64,000 nucleotides of DNA from Candidatus Pelagibacter communis (lineage in GTDB: Bacteria > Pseudomonadota > Alphaproteobacteria > Pelagibacterales > Pelagibacteraceae), in NCBI RefSeq assembly GCF_001180105.1, contig NZ_CVSO01000002.1, positions 1 through 64,000 on the forward strand. Reading direction: 5' to 3'. The notes beneath the pieces were generated by a model that was not told the DNA's origin, searched no databases, and worked only from the letters and a program-made list of their open reading frames with translations. Shown in pieces: positions 55,589 to 64,000 of the stretch. Position numbers and translations under genes: made by a program. The first letter of the stretch is position 1; each line of letters starts with the position of its first letter.

Positions 55589-56689
55589 AACATAAAAAAA
55601 ACTGCATTGTACGAATTACACAAAAAGCACAGCGCTAAGTTCGTTGAGTTTGCTGGTTATAGTATGCCAATCCAATATTCAGAGGGAATTGTAAAAGAAC
55701 ATAACATTACAAGAAATAAGTCTGGAATTTTTGATGTTTCACATATGGGTCAACTATTCATTAAATATAGTAATGATATAACAAGTAAACTCCAAGAAAT
55801 TTTGCCCACCGATCTTAAAAATTTAAAAATTAATCAGAGTAAATATTCATTTTTAATGAAAGAGAATGGCGGAATATATGATGATCTTATTATCACAAGA
55901 ATGAAAGATCAGTACATGATTATTTTAAATGCAGCATGTAAACAAAATGATCTTCAAATTATAAAAAATAAATTAAATGATCAAAGTTTAGATATAAACA
56001 ATGATTTGTCTCTTGTAGCAATTCAAGGTCCCGAGTCCAAAACAATACTTGAAAATGTAGTTTCAAATGTATCAAAATTAAAATTCATGAATGGTGAAAA
56101 CTTTTCTTTTGAAAACAATGAAATCTATATTACAAGATCTGGATATACAGGTGAAGATGGCTTTGAAATATCATTGCCTAATAAAATTGTAAACTCTTTT
56201 GTGGGAGAATTAATTTCTAAAGGTTCAACATTAATCGGGTTAGGTGCAAGAGACACTCTTAGATTGGAAGCAGGTTTGTGTTTGTATGGGCATGACATTA
56301 ATGAAAATACTAGCCCTGTTGAAGCAAATTTAAAGTGGGCAATTTCAAAAAACAGAATGAGTGATAATTTTACAGGGTCCCAAAAAATAAAGAAACAAAT
56401 AGAAGAAGGTGTATCAAAATTAAGGGTTGGTATTAGACCAGAAACTAGAGTGATTGCGAGAGAGTCAACAAAAATCTTTGATGAAAGAAACAATGAGATT
56501 GGAAAAGTTACAAGCGGTACATTTGGACCAAGTGTTAATGCATCAATAGCGATGGGTTACATTTCAAATTCTCACTCTAAAACTGATACAAAAGTTTTCT
56601 TAGAAGTAAGAGGAAAAAAAGTACCTGCCAATGTTTGTGATTTACCGTTTTATAAAAAAAGTTATGTGAAAGGAGAAGCTAATGTCTGA
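55586..56689 (+). CDS. gcvT: Glycine cleavage T protein (aminomethyltransferase)
   Basis: 367 residues. Transfers the one-carbon unit from the aminomethyl-lipoyl H protein to tetrahydrofolate, releasing ammonia. Family stretches: [70 protein letters not shown] and [18 protein letters not shown]. Control is by the glycine riboswitch in front. The end overlaps gcvH by eight bases. Confidence 0.96.
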   Translation: MNIKKTALYELHKKHSAKFVEFAGYSMPIQYSEGIVKEHNITRNKSGIFDVSHMGQLFIKYSNDITSKLQEILPTDLKNLKINQSKYSFLMKENGGIYDDLIITRMKDQYMIILNAACKQNDLQIIKNKLNDQSLDINNDLSLVAIQGPESKTILENVVSNVSKLKFMNGENFSFENNEIYITRSGYTGEDGFEISLPNKIVNSFVGELISKGSTLIGLGARDTLRLEAGLCLYGHDINENTSPVEANLKWAISKNRMSDNFTGSQKIKKQIEEGVSKLRVGIRPETRVIARESTKIFDERNNEIGKVTSGTFGPSVNASIAMGYISNSHSKTDTKVFLEVRGKKVPANVCDLPFYKKSYVKGEANV

Positions 56690-57062
56690 TACAAAATTTT
56701 CAAAAGAACATGAATGGATTACACTAGATGGAGAGGTAGGAACTATTGGAATTACAAAACATGCAACTGAAATGTTAGGTGACATAGTTTTTGCTGAATT
56801 ACCTGAGAAAGGATCTAATGTTGAAAAAGATGGAACTGCGGGGGTGGTAGAGTCCACAAAAGCTGCTAGCGATGTATATACTCCAGTAAGTGGTGAAGTT
56901 GTAGAAATTAATCAATCAATTGTTGACGATCCATCAAAAATCAATGCTGACCCAGAAGGTGGAGCATGGTTTTTTAAATTAAAGTTAAAAGATAAATCAG
57001 AACTTGATACTCTTATGAATAAAGAAGAGTACGATAAATTTGCAAAGGAGACATCAGCATAA
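56682..57062 (+). CDS. gcvH: Glycine cleavage H protein (lipoyl carrier)
   Basis: 126-residue carrier that takes the aminomethyl group between the P and T proteins. Signature SKEHEWI at the start; the lipoylated lysine is Lys60 in [23 protein letters not shown] and [10 protein letters not shown] follow. Length is normal and the start has a GGAG ribosome site within the gcvT end. The stop TAA shares a base with the gcvP ATG. Confidence 0.97.
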   Translation: MSDTKFSKEHEWITLDGEVGTIGITKHATEMLGDIVFAELPEKGSNVEKDGTAGVVESTKAASDVYTPVSGEVVEINQSIVDDPSKINADPEGGAWFFKLKLKDKSELDTLMNKEEYDKFAKETSA

Positions 57063-59932
57063 TGTTACCAAATTCAGAAAAAGATTTTTTAAAGAGACAC
57101 ATTGGACCTTCTAAAGAAGATCAATCAAAAATGTTAAAAGAATTAAATTATAAATCACTAGATGATTTAATTGACAGCACAGTACCAGAAAAAATAAAGT
57201 TTAGAGGTGAATTAAATATTGGTGAATCAAATTCAGAATATGAAGCTTTGAGAAAATTAAGAGCAATATCAAAAAAAAATCAAGTTTACTCAAATTTTAT
57301 TGGTATGGGTTATTATGGAACTTATACACCTTATGTAATTTTAAGAAATATATTAGAAAATCCAGGTTGGTATACTTCATATACGCCTTATCAGCCAGAA
57401 GTAGCTCAAGGAAGACTTGAGATGTTATTAAATTTTCAACAAATGATTGTTGATTTTACTGGAATGGATATAGCTAATGCCTCTTTATTAGATGAGGGTA
57501 CAGCAGCAGCGGAGGCTATGGGCTTAAGTCACAGATTGAACAAAAAAGATAGTAATTTAGTTTTTGTATCTGAGGATTGTCATCCACAAACAATAAATGT
57601 AATTCAAACTAGAGCTGAACCGTTGGGTTTAAAAGTATTGGTTGGTAAAGAAGATGAGGTTCTAGACCAGTTAAAAGAAGATTTAGTTTGTGGAATTTTA
57701 CAATATCCTGGAACTCTAGGAGATATTAAAGACCCAAGTGAAGCAATTAGCAAAATTCATAAAAAGAATGGTAAGGCTGTATTAGCTTGTGATTTGTTAG
57801 CATTAGCAAAATTAAAAACACCAAGAGAACTTGGTGCTGACATAGCAGTTGGAAGCTCACAAAGATTTGGTATCCCAATGGGATATGGAGGTCCACACGC
57901 AGCTTTTTTTGCAACAAAAGATGAGTACAAAAGATCAATGCCAGGAAGAATTGTCGGTGTGTCAGTTGATAGACATGGTAACAAGGCATATAGATTGTCC
58001 TTGCAAACTAGAGAGCAACATATCAGAAGAGACAAGGCGACAAGCAACATTTGCACCGCCCAAGCTCTATTAGCAATTGTATCAGCAGCTTATTCTATTT
58101 ATCACGGACCAGATGGAATTAAGAATATTTCTGAAAGAGTCTCACAATTAGCAAAAAGTTTTGCCGATAAAATAAAACAGTCTGGATATGAACTTTATTC
58201 TAATTATTTTTTTGATACCGTCACAATCATTACTAAAGAAAAAACTGATCAAATTTATAAAAATGCTTTAAATCAAAAAGTTAATATACGTAAAGTAAAT
58301 TCTGAAATGCTTGCAGTTTCTTTTGATGAAAGAAAGAATGTTTATAGAGTAAATCAACTGTTAAAAATTTTTAACGCAGCAGAATCAATTAAAAAAGAGG
58401 ATCCTTCAGTAAGTTTACCTAATCTTCCAAAAAACTTATTGAGAACCTCAAAATATTTAGAACATCCAGTTTTCAACTCATACCATTCTGAAACTGAAAT
58501 GTTGAGATACTTAAAAAGATTAGAAGATAAAGATATAGCATTGAATAGAACAATGATTGCGCTTGGTTCATGCACAATGAAGCTAAATGCTGCCGCTGAG
58601 ATGATCCCAATTTCATGGAAAGAGTTTGCAGAACCTCATCCATTTGTCCCAATTGAACAAATGGAGGGATTCAGAGATCTATTTACTGATCTAAAAAATT
58701 GGTTGCGTTCCATAACTGGTTTCTCGGGTGTTTCTCTTCAACCTAATGCAGGTGCTCAAGGTGAATATGCGGGATTAATGGTTATACGAAAGTATCATTT
58801 AGATAGGGATGAGGCCAATAGAAACATATGTTTAATTCCTAGTTCGGCACACGGTACTAATCCGGCAAGTGCACAAATGACTGGAATGAAAGTTGTTGTT
58901 GTTAATTGTGATAAAGAAGGAAATGTTGATTTTGATGACTTAAAGAAAAAAGCAGAGCAACATTCTGAAAATCTTGGGGCATTAATGGTAACTTACCCAT
59001 CCACTCATGGAGTCTTCGAAGAAAAAATATCAGATATTTGTGAGTTAGTTCATAAACATGGTGGTCAGGTTTATATGGATGGTGCAAATCTAAATGCATT
59101 AGTGGGAATTGCTAAACCAGGAAATTTTGGTCCAGACGTTTGTCATATTAATTTACATAAAACGTTTTGTATTCCTCATGGTGGGGGAGGACCTGGAATG
59201 GGACCAATTGCTTGTAAAAAACATTTACAAGTTTACTTGCCCAACCACCCAGTAATAAAAGATTGTGGGCCAACTTCTGGAATTGGAGCAGTTTCTGCAG
59301 CCCCTTGGGGAAGCTCAAGCATTTTATCAATTTCTTGGATGTATATTAAAATGATGGGATCAACTGGATTAAAGCTTGCTACCCAAGTTGCAATATTGAA
59401 TGCAAATTATATAGCTCATAGATTAAAAGATCACTTTCCGATTTTGTACAAAGGGTCAAATGGCAATGTGGCACACGAATGTATTATTGATATTAGAAAA
59501 ATTAAATCAGAAACAGGAATAACAGAGGAAGATATTGCGAAAAGATTAATTGATTATGGTTTTCATGCACCAACTATGTCCTGGCCTGTGGCTGGTACAA
59601 TGATGATAGAACCAACTGAAAGTGAAAGTCTTACCGAAATAGACAGATTTTGTGAAACTTTAATTAAGATTAAAAAAGAAATAGACAAGATTAAGTCCGG
59701 GGAGTTTGATAAAGTAGATAACCCAATTAAAAATGCACCACATACTGATCTTGAACTGTCTTCTGACGAATGGAAACACAAATACACAAGAGAAGAAGCA
59801 GCTTATCCATCTAAATATTTAAAAACAAATAAATTTTGGCCTCCTGTCGCCAGAGTTGATAATGTTTATGGAGATAAAAATATATTCTGCACTTGTCCAA
59901 GTATTGATGAATTTAAAGAAGATGCAGCTTAA
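57062..59932 (+). CDS. gcvP: Glycine dehydrogenase (decarboxylating), GcvP, single chain
   Basis: 956 residues, the fused form in which the N- and C-halves of P protein are one polypeptide. PLP enzyme that decarboxylates glycine and loads the aminomethyl group on GcvH. The first half begins RHIGPSKEDQSKMLKEL and has GMGYYGTYTPYVILRNILENPGWYTSYTPYQPEVAQGRLE; the second half contains the PLP lysine Lys700 in NLHKTFCIPHGGGGPGMGP, and PSSAHGTNPASAQM. With gcvT and gcvH this gives the full cleavage set except the shared L protein. Confidence 0.98.
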   Translation: MLPNSEKDFLKRHIGPSKEDQSKMLKELNYKSLDDLIDSTVPEKIKFRGELNIGESNSEYEALRKLRAISKKNQVYSNFIGMGYYGTYTPYVILRNILENPGWYTSYTPYQPEVAQGRLEMLLNFQQMIVDFTGMDIANASLLDEGTAAAEAMGLSHRLNKKDSNLVFVSEDCHPQTINVIQTRAEPLGLKVLVGKEDEVLDQLKEDLVCGILQYPGTLGDIKDPSEAISKIHKKNGKAVLACDLLALAKLKTPRELGADIAVGSSQRFGIPMGYGGPHAAFFATKDEYKRSMPGRIVGVSVDRHGNKAYRLSLQTREQHIRRDKATSNICTAQALLAIVSAAYSIYHGPDGIKNISERVSQLAKSFADKIKQSGYELYSNYFFDTVTIITKEKTDQIYKNALNQKVNIRKVNSEMLAVSFDERKNVYRVNQLLKIFNAAESIKKEDPSVSLPNLPKNLLRTSKYLEHPVFNSYHSETEMLRYLKRLEDKDIALNRTMIALGSCTMKLNAAAEMIPISWKEFAEPHPFVPIEQMEGFRDLFTDLKNWLRSITGFSGVSLQPNAGAQGEYAGLMVIRKYHLDRDEANRNICLIPSSAHGTNPASAQMTGMKVVVVNCDKEGNVDFDDLKKKAEQHSENLGALMVTYPSTHGVFEEKISDICELVHKHGGQVYMDGANLNALVGIAKPGNFGPDVCHINLHKTFCIPHGGGGPGMGPIACKKHLQVYLPNHPVIKDCGPTSGIGAVSAAPWGSSSILSISWMYIKMMGSTGLKLATQVAILNANYIAHRLKDHFPILYKGSNGNVAHECIIDIRKIKSETGITEEDIAKRLIDYGFHAPTMSWPVAGTMMIEPTESESLTEIDRFCETLIKIKKEIDKIKSGEFDKVDNPIKNAPHTDLELSSDEWKHKYTREEAAYPSKYLKTNKFWPPVARVDNVYGDKNIFCTCPSIDEFKEDAA

Positions 59933-59938
59933 AATTTG

Positions 59939-61180
59939 ATGAAAATTGCTGTAATTGGGTCAGGAATTTCTGGATTAAGTGCAGCATATTATTTATCAAA
60001 AAAACATAAAGTTGATCTTTTTGAAAAGGAAGATCGATTTGGTGGACATTCTCACACATTAGAAATTTCAACCAACAATCAAAGTAAAAAAAAAATCCGT
60101 ACAGATATTGGATTTATAGTTTTTAACAAACATACATATCCAAACTTAATTAATTTTTTTAGCGAAATTGGAATAGAGATTGAAAAAAGTAATATGAGTT
60201 TATCATTTTTGGTAGAAGAAAAGAATTTAGAATACAGCGGTAAAGGAGTCCGAGGTATATTTTCTTATAAAAAAAATTTATTCGATCTTGATTTCCTAAA
60301 AATGTTTTATGAGATCATAAAGTTTTATAACAAGAGCTCTAAATTAGATGATATAGATGAAAATTTAAATCTTGGAACATTTCTTCAAAAAGAAAAAATG
60401 TCAGATTTTTTTGTTAATTATCATATTTTACCAATGGTATCAGCTATATGGTCAATGCCACCCGATAATGCAAAAAATATGCCTATTAAGTTTTTTTTAA
60501 AGTTTTTTCAAAATCATGGACTATTCAAGTTTAAGAACAGACCTCAATGGTACACTGTGAAAAATAGAAGTATTGAATATGTAAACGAAGTAGTAAAAAA
60601 AATTAGTGGGGAGCACTTTAAAAATTATAAAATTAATAAGGTTACAAGATCTAGTAACTCTGCACGCGTCTTCTATGGAGGGGATAGCGAATATTTTGAA
60701 TACGATAAAGTTGTAATTGCTACGCATGCAGATGAAGCTTTATCTATAATCGATGAGCCTTCTGATGATGAAAAAAGTATTTTGAGTAATTTTAAATACA
60801 AGAAAAACTTAGCAGTAATTCATTTTGATGAAACTGTTATGCCAAAAAAAAAGATTAATTGGAGCGCATGGAATACTTTTGTATCAGAAAATAATGATAG
60901 TTCAGTTACTTACTGGTTAAATTTATTACAGAATTTAGACATAGAAAAAAATATTTTTTTAACTTTAAATCCTCATTTCAATATCGATGAAAAAATTGTG
61001 ATTGATAAAATTCAATTCAGTCATCCATATTATGATCATAACACTTTAAAAAATCAAAAAAAATTAGATTTATTACAAAATAAACAAAATACATTGTTCT
61101 GTGGAAGTTATCATGGTTATGGTTTTCATGAAGACGGTATTAAATCAACATTAAATATGCTTAAATTCATTAATGATTGA
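59939..61180 (+). CDS. FAD-dependent amine-oxidase-like protein (COG2907 type)
   Basis: 413 residues. The FAD-binding loop is VIGSGISGLSAAYYLSKK, ending with the acidic LFEKEDRFGGHSHTLE, typical of the amine oxidase/desaturase group that neighbours DUF1365 and Cfa-type genes. Later GFIVFNKHTYPNLINFF and a C-terminal FCGSYHGYGFHEDGI. I use the ATG at 59939 rather than the TTG directly before it. It overlaps the DUF1365 gene by eight bases and is thought to act in fatty-acyl modification; the reaction is not known. Confidence 0.82.
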   Translation: MKIAVIGSGISGLSAAYYLSKKHKVDLFEKEDRFGGHSHTLEISTNNQSKKKIRTDIGFIVFNKHTYPNLINFFSEIGIEIEKSNMSLSFLVEEKNLEYSGKGVRGIFSYKKNLFDLDFLKMFYEIIKFYNKSSKLDDIDENLNLGTFLQKEKMSDFFVNYHILPMVSAIWSMPPDNAKNMPIKFFLKFFQNHGLFKFKNRPQWYTVKNRSIEYVNEVVKKISGEHFKNYKINKVTRSSNSARVFYGGDSEYFEYDKVVIATHADEALSIIDEPSDDEKSILSNFKYKKNLAVIHFDETVMPKKKINWSAWNTFVSENNDSSVTYWLNLLQNLDIEKNIFLTLNPHFNIDEKIVIDKIQFSHPYYDHNTLKNQKKLDLLQNKQNTLFCGSYHGYGFHEDGIKSTLNMLKFIND

Positions 61181-61940
61181 GAATTCATTTATATATACGG
61201 GCGAAGTCATTCATAAAAGATTCAAACCAAAAGAACATTTTTTTAAATACAGTGTATTTTCTTTACTAATTGATCTTAGCGAAATAAGACTTATAAATAA
61301 AAAAATTCCATTTTTTTCTTACAATAAATTTAACGTTCTAAGTTTTTTTGATAAGGACCATGGCGAGAGGGATGGTTCTGATTTAGGAATTTGGGTAAAA
61401 AAAAAATTAAAAGAAAAAGGAATAACTTCAGAAGAAATAAAGATTAAAATTCTTTGTTATCCTAGAATTTTTGGATATGTTTTTAATCCTTTAAGTATTT
61501 TTTTCATTTATAATAAAATTGATGAACCAATTGCAATTTTTTATGAAGTAAAAAATACATTTGGAGAACAACACACATATATATTCGAAATTAAACATCC
61601 AAACACACAAATTAAGAATGATTGTAAAAAGAAGTTTTTCGTATCTCCCTTTATGGATCTTCAATCAGAATATTTCTTTAAAGTATTATTACCCAATGAA
61701 AAATTGTCTGTAATTATTGACCAAAGAGACAAGGAAGGTAAGCTTCTGTTTGCATCCCAGGATGGAAACAGGTGTGATTTAACCTATAAAAACTTATTAA
61801 TTTGCTATCTAAAACACCCTCTAATGAGTTTTAAAGTCATATCAGCTATACATTTTGAAGCATTAAAATTGTGGATCAAAGGCGTTAAATTGATCAAAAA
61901 AAATATTAAAATTAAAAATAATTCGACCTTTGAAAACTAA
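61173..61940 (+). CDS. DUF1365 family protein
   Basis: 255 residues with the DUF1365 hallmarks: FIYTGEVIHKRFKPKEHFFKYSVFSLLIDLSE, LSFFDKDHGERDGSDLGIWVKK, PRIFGYVFNPLSIFFIYNKIDE and NTFGEQHTY. Its role is unknown but in many bacteria it sits between an FAD-binding and a Cfa-like protein, as here (overlaps both neighbours by 1-8 bases), pointing to a shared membrane-lipid pathway. Confidence 0.88.
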   Translation: MIENSFIYTGEVIHKRFKPKEHFFKYSVFSLLIDLSEIRLINKKIPFFSYNKFNVLSFFDKDHGERDGSDLGIWVKKKLKEKGITSEEIKIKILCYPRIFGYVFNPLSIFFIYNKIDEPIAIFYEVKNTFGEQHTYIFEIKHPNTQIKNDCKKKFFVSPFMDLQSEYFFKVLLPNEKLSVIIDQRDKEGKLLFASQDGNRCDLTYKNLLICYLKHPLMSFKVISAIHFEALKLWIKGVKLIKKNIKIKNNSTFEN

Positions 61941-63115
61941 TGATAAATCAAATTTCAGATAAAATTGTCTTTTCTGGTTTAAAGTTAATAAAGTACGGTA
62001 AGCTAAATGTAACAACTTACCAAAACAAAAAGTTGCAGTTTGGAGACGATGGTAATTTAGAGGTGAGCATTAAAATTAATAAGCCAGATTTTTCAAAAAA
62101 TATAATTGCAAAAGGTAGTGTTGGTTTAGCAGAATCTTATATGAGAGGGGATTTTGAAACAGATGATTTATCTAAGTTAATTGAATTAAGTGCTAAGAAT
62201 ATAAAACTAGTTCACAAATTCTCTGGAATACTGGACTTAACATATTTAAATTATTTAAAAAAATTCATTAATCGAAACACTAAAACAAAAAGTAAAGAAC
62301 ATATTTCAAAACATTATGATCTTGGAAATGAATTCTTTTCTTTATGGCTTGACGATTCACTAACTTATTCAAGTGCAATTTTTGAAAATGAGAAATCAAA
62401 TTTATACGAAGCACAAATAAATAAATATAAAAAACTTTCAAATCTACTTAAGCCAAAGTCAGGTGACAAACTACTAGAAATTGGATGTGGCTGGGGAGGA
62501 TTTGCAGAATATATCGGAAAAAACCACGATGTTAATCTTGATTGTATTACCATATCAAAAAAACAATATGAATTTGCCAAAAAACGTATCCATGATGCTG
62601 GCCTTAATGAAAAAATTAATATTCAGATGAAAGATTATAGAGATGTAAAACAAAATTATAATTCTATAGCCTCAATAGAGATGATAGAGGCTGTAGGTAA
62701 AGATTATCTAAAAAATTACTTTCAAACAATTAAGAAAAATTTGGTACCTGGCGGCAAAGCTGCAATTCAAGCAATCACAATAGACGATAACTTGTATAAT
62801 AGATACAAAAGGAAAGAAGATTTCATTCAAAAATATATTTTCCCTGGAGGCTTTTTGCCATCTAAGAAGTCAATATTAGATTATGTAGAAAAAACTGGAT
62901 TAAATTTTGATCAATGCAATTCTTACGGTTTACACTACAGCAATACGCTGAAAATTTGGAGAGACAAGTTTTCAGAAAGATGGGAAGAAATTTCAGATCA
63001 AGGTTTTGACAATACTTTTAAAAGAATGTGGAATTTCTATTTATCTTATTGTGAAGCAGGATTTAAATCAAAAAATATTGATTTAATTCAATTTTCTTTA
63101 ACTAATAAAGCATGA
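61940..63115 (+). CDS. Cyclopropane-fatty-acyl-phospholipid synthase family methyltransferase
   Basis: 391 residues. SAM-dependent enzyme acting on the double bond of phospholipid fatty acyl chains. Motifs: SKHYDLGNEFFSLWLDDSLTYSSAIFE, LLEIGCGWGGFAEYI (SAM loop), SIEMIEAVGKDYLKNYFQTI, and QKYIFPGGFLPSKKSI. Not all members form cyclopropane rings: some add a methyl group only and feed furan or methylated fatty acids. The flanking DUF1365 and FAD-binding genes favour the latter group. Ends by overlap into the DUF3833 gene. Confidence 0.9.
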   Translation: MINQISDKIVFSGLKLIKYGKLNVTTYQNKKLQFGDDGNLEVSIKINKPDFSKNIIAKGSVGLAESYMRGDFETDDLSKLIELSAKNIKLVHKFSGILDLTYLNYLKKFINRNTKTKSKEHISKHYDLGNEFFSLWLDDSLTYSSAIFENEKSNLYEAQINKYKKLSNLLKPKSGDKLLEIGCGWGGFAEYIGKNHDVNLDCITISKKQYEFAKKRIHDAGLNEKINIQMKDYRDVKQNYNSIASIEMIEAVGKDYLKNYFQTIKKNLVPGGKAAIQAITIDDNLYNRYKRKEDFIQKYIFPGGFLPSKKSILDYVEKTGLNFDQCNSYGLHYSNTLKIWRDKFSERWEEISDQGFDNTFKRMWNFYLSYCEAGFKSKNIDLIQFSLTNKA

Positions 63116-63654
63116 TAAAAATGAAAATAGTAAATTCAATTTTGTTGATAATTACTTTAGCTTTAGTTACAAGCTGTTCTAATAATATGAAACCAGAGGA
63201 TTTTAAAAATACAAAACCGAGCCTTTTAATTGAAGAATATTTTGATGGGAAAGTTAAAGCATGGGGAATTTTACAAGACCGAAGCGGCAAAGTTACAAGA
63301 CAATTTAAAGCAGACTTGGTTGGATCCTTTAAAGACAATGTTATAACTTTAGATGAAGATTTTTATTGGACTGATGGTGAAAAACAAAAGAGAACATGGA
63401 AAATAAAAAAAATTGATGACAATAACTATATTGGAACTGCTCCAGATGTAGTTGGAGATGCTACAGGTGTTCAATACGGATCTGCATTTAAATTTAAATA
63501 CGATTTGATGGTGCCTTTTAAAAATAAAAATATCAAAATTTCATTTGATGACTGGATATTTAAACAAGACGAAAAAGTTGCGATTAATCGTGCAAAGCTT
63601 ACTAAATTTGGATTTAAAGTTGGAGAACTTACCGTATTTTTTATGAGAGACTAA
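63112..63654 (+). CDS. DUF3833 lipoprotein
   Basis: 180 residues. A lipoprotein signal ends LVTSC with the lipidated Cys22 (the ATG at 63112 overlaps the upstream stop; an internal ATG at 63121 would also keep the lipobox). The body matches the DUF3833 pattern: IEEYFDGKVKAWGILQDRSGKVTRQFKADLVGSF, DEDFYWTDGEKQKRTW, and FDDWIFKQDEKVAINRAKLTKFGFKVGELTVFF. Family function is not known; this neighbourhood suggests a role in lipid modification or transfer. Its TAA shares the CTAA with the stop of the opposite gene. Confidence 0.8.
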   Translation: MIKMKIVNSILLIITLALVTSCSNNMKPEDFKNTKPSLLIEEYFDGKVKAWGILQDRSGKVTRQFKADLVGSFKDNVITLDEDFYWTDGEKQKRTWKIKKIDDNNYIGTAPDVVGDATGVQYGSAFKFKYDLMVPFKNKNIKISFDDWIFKQDEKVAINRAKLTKFGFKVGELTVFFMRD

Positions 63655-64000
63655 TCTTTAATTCGCTTCATCCCTTTCTCAAGAATCTTAAAATATAAAC
63701 CATTTGGAATTACTTGTAGAACCTTCATAATTGTTGTGAAAGACTTAGGAAAATGAATTTCAAAACCTTTTCTTTTTGTTAAGCCTTTAAACATTTGTTC
63801 TGCAGCAAACTCAGGAGATTTTATCATTGGCATTGGAAAATCATTTTGATCAGTCATGGGAGTTTTTATAAATCCAGGACTTACAAGAGATACTCTGACA
63901 TTACTTCTTTTGAGGTCAAAATATAAACTTTCAGCAAAACTAGATAAAGCCGATTTAGACGCACAATAAGCTCCCGCTGCAGGAAGACCTCTGTAACCTG
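63651..64000 (-). CDS. Short-chain dehydrogenase/reductase, C-terminal part (partial)
   Basis: The frame is open from the stop at 63651-63653 to the edge of the window at 64000, so the gene starts outside. The visible part contains the SDR catalytic YxxxK as YCASK in GLPAAGAYCASKSALSSFAESL, then VRVSLVSPGFIKTPMTD, the typical cofactor loop. A short C-terminal extension with hydrophobic patches follows (FTTIMKVLQVIPNGLYFKIL). An SDR is a frequent neighbour in Cfa/DUF1365/DUF3833 clusters, but here it is on the opposite strand. Substrate is unknown. Confidence 0.9.
   Translation of the reverse strand, partial: GYRGLPAAGAYCASKSALSSFAESLYFDLKRSNVRVSLVSPGFIKTPMTDQNDFPMPMIKSPEFAAEQMFKGLTKRKGFEIHFPKSFTTIMKVLQVIPNGLYFKILEKGMKRIKD

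Noticed and set aside
57747-58073. Several overlapping open frames inside gcvP
   Set aside because: They are shadow frames of a strongly coding region with complete GcvP motifs, and have no ribosome sites or family features.

Overview
The window looks like a piece of the chromosome of a SAR11-type (Pelagibacterales) alphaproteobacterium. The evidence is strong AT-richness (roughly 30% G+C by eye), very tight gene packing with many 1-20 base overlaps, an alphaproteobacterial two-piece (permuted) tmRNA gene, ThyX as the thymidylate synthase, a tandem glycine riboswitch in front of gcvT, and a periplasmic-binding-protein TRAP transporter. No phage, insertion sequence, CRISPR array, rRNA or tRNA gene was found. 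About sixty protein genes fill almost all of the sequence; the only gene-free stretch near 300 bases holds the tmRNA gene.

Layout. 1-9191: cell wall and division cluster mraY(partial)-murD-ftsW-murG-murC-murB-ddl-ftsQ-ftsA'-lpxC, with a strikingly short FtsA and no ftsZ before lpxC. 9233-18781: bamD, ligA, a Xaa-Pro aminopeptidase, a UvrD/PcrA helicase, an AsmA-like protein and fumC. 18839-22641: a MazG-like pyrophosphohydrolase, then a four-gene surface-sugar cassette (two FkbM methyltransferases, a polysaccharide deacetylase, a formyltransferase) lying directly downstream of the tmRNA gene. 22685-30391: thyX, a HAD/nucleotidyltransferase fusion, mrp, and the membrane quality-control set hflK-hflC-DUF2065-degP followed by miaA.

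30405-35457: branched-chain amino acid genes ilvB-ilvH-ilvC and leuA, with a hairpin abutting the ilvB start codon. 35458-40968: rod-shape operon mreB-mreC-mreD-mrdA-rodA. 41011-48700: mixed metabolism and transport (DadA-like dehydrogenase, two transporters, a histone-deacetylase-fold hydrolase, msrB, glutaredoxin, ProC-like reductase, a GNAT-like protein, TerC). 48816-54525: a TRAP transporter (with a terminator between the binding protein and the membrane subunits) next to a divergent 5-oxoprolinase set pxpA / pxpB-pxpC. 55432-59932: glycine riboswitch and glycine cleavage genes gcvT-gcvH-gcvP. 59939-64000: a lipid-modification cluster (FAD amine oxidase-like, DUF1365, Cfa-like methyltransferase, DUF3833 lipoprotein, convergent partial SDR).

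Most notable points: an FtsA remnant that keeps the 1C/SHS2-like region and the membrane-anchor helix but has lost the ATP-binding actin core; a 12-bp helix that encloses the second glycine aptamer and includes the gcvT start codon; two mutually exclusive helices in the 190-base gap upstream of the ProC-like gene; the hairpin at ilvB; and converging genes that overlap or nearly touch at all eight junctions. Family assignments rest on motifs and length read by eye; no database search was possible.
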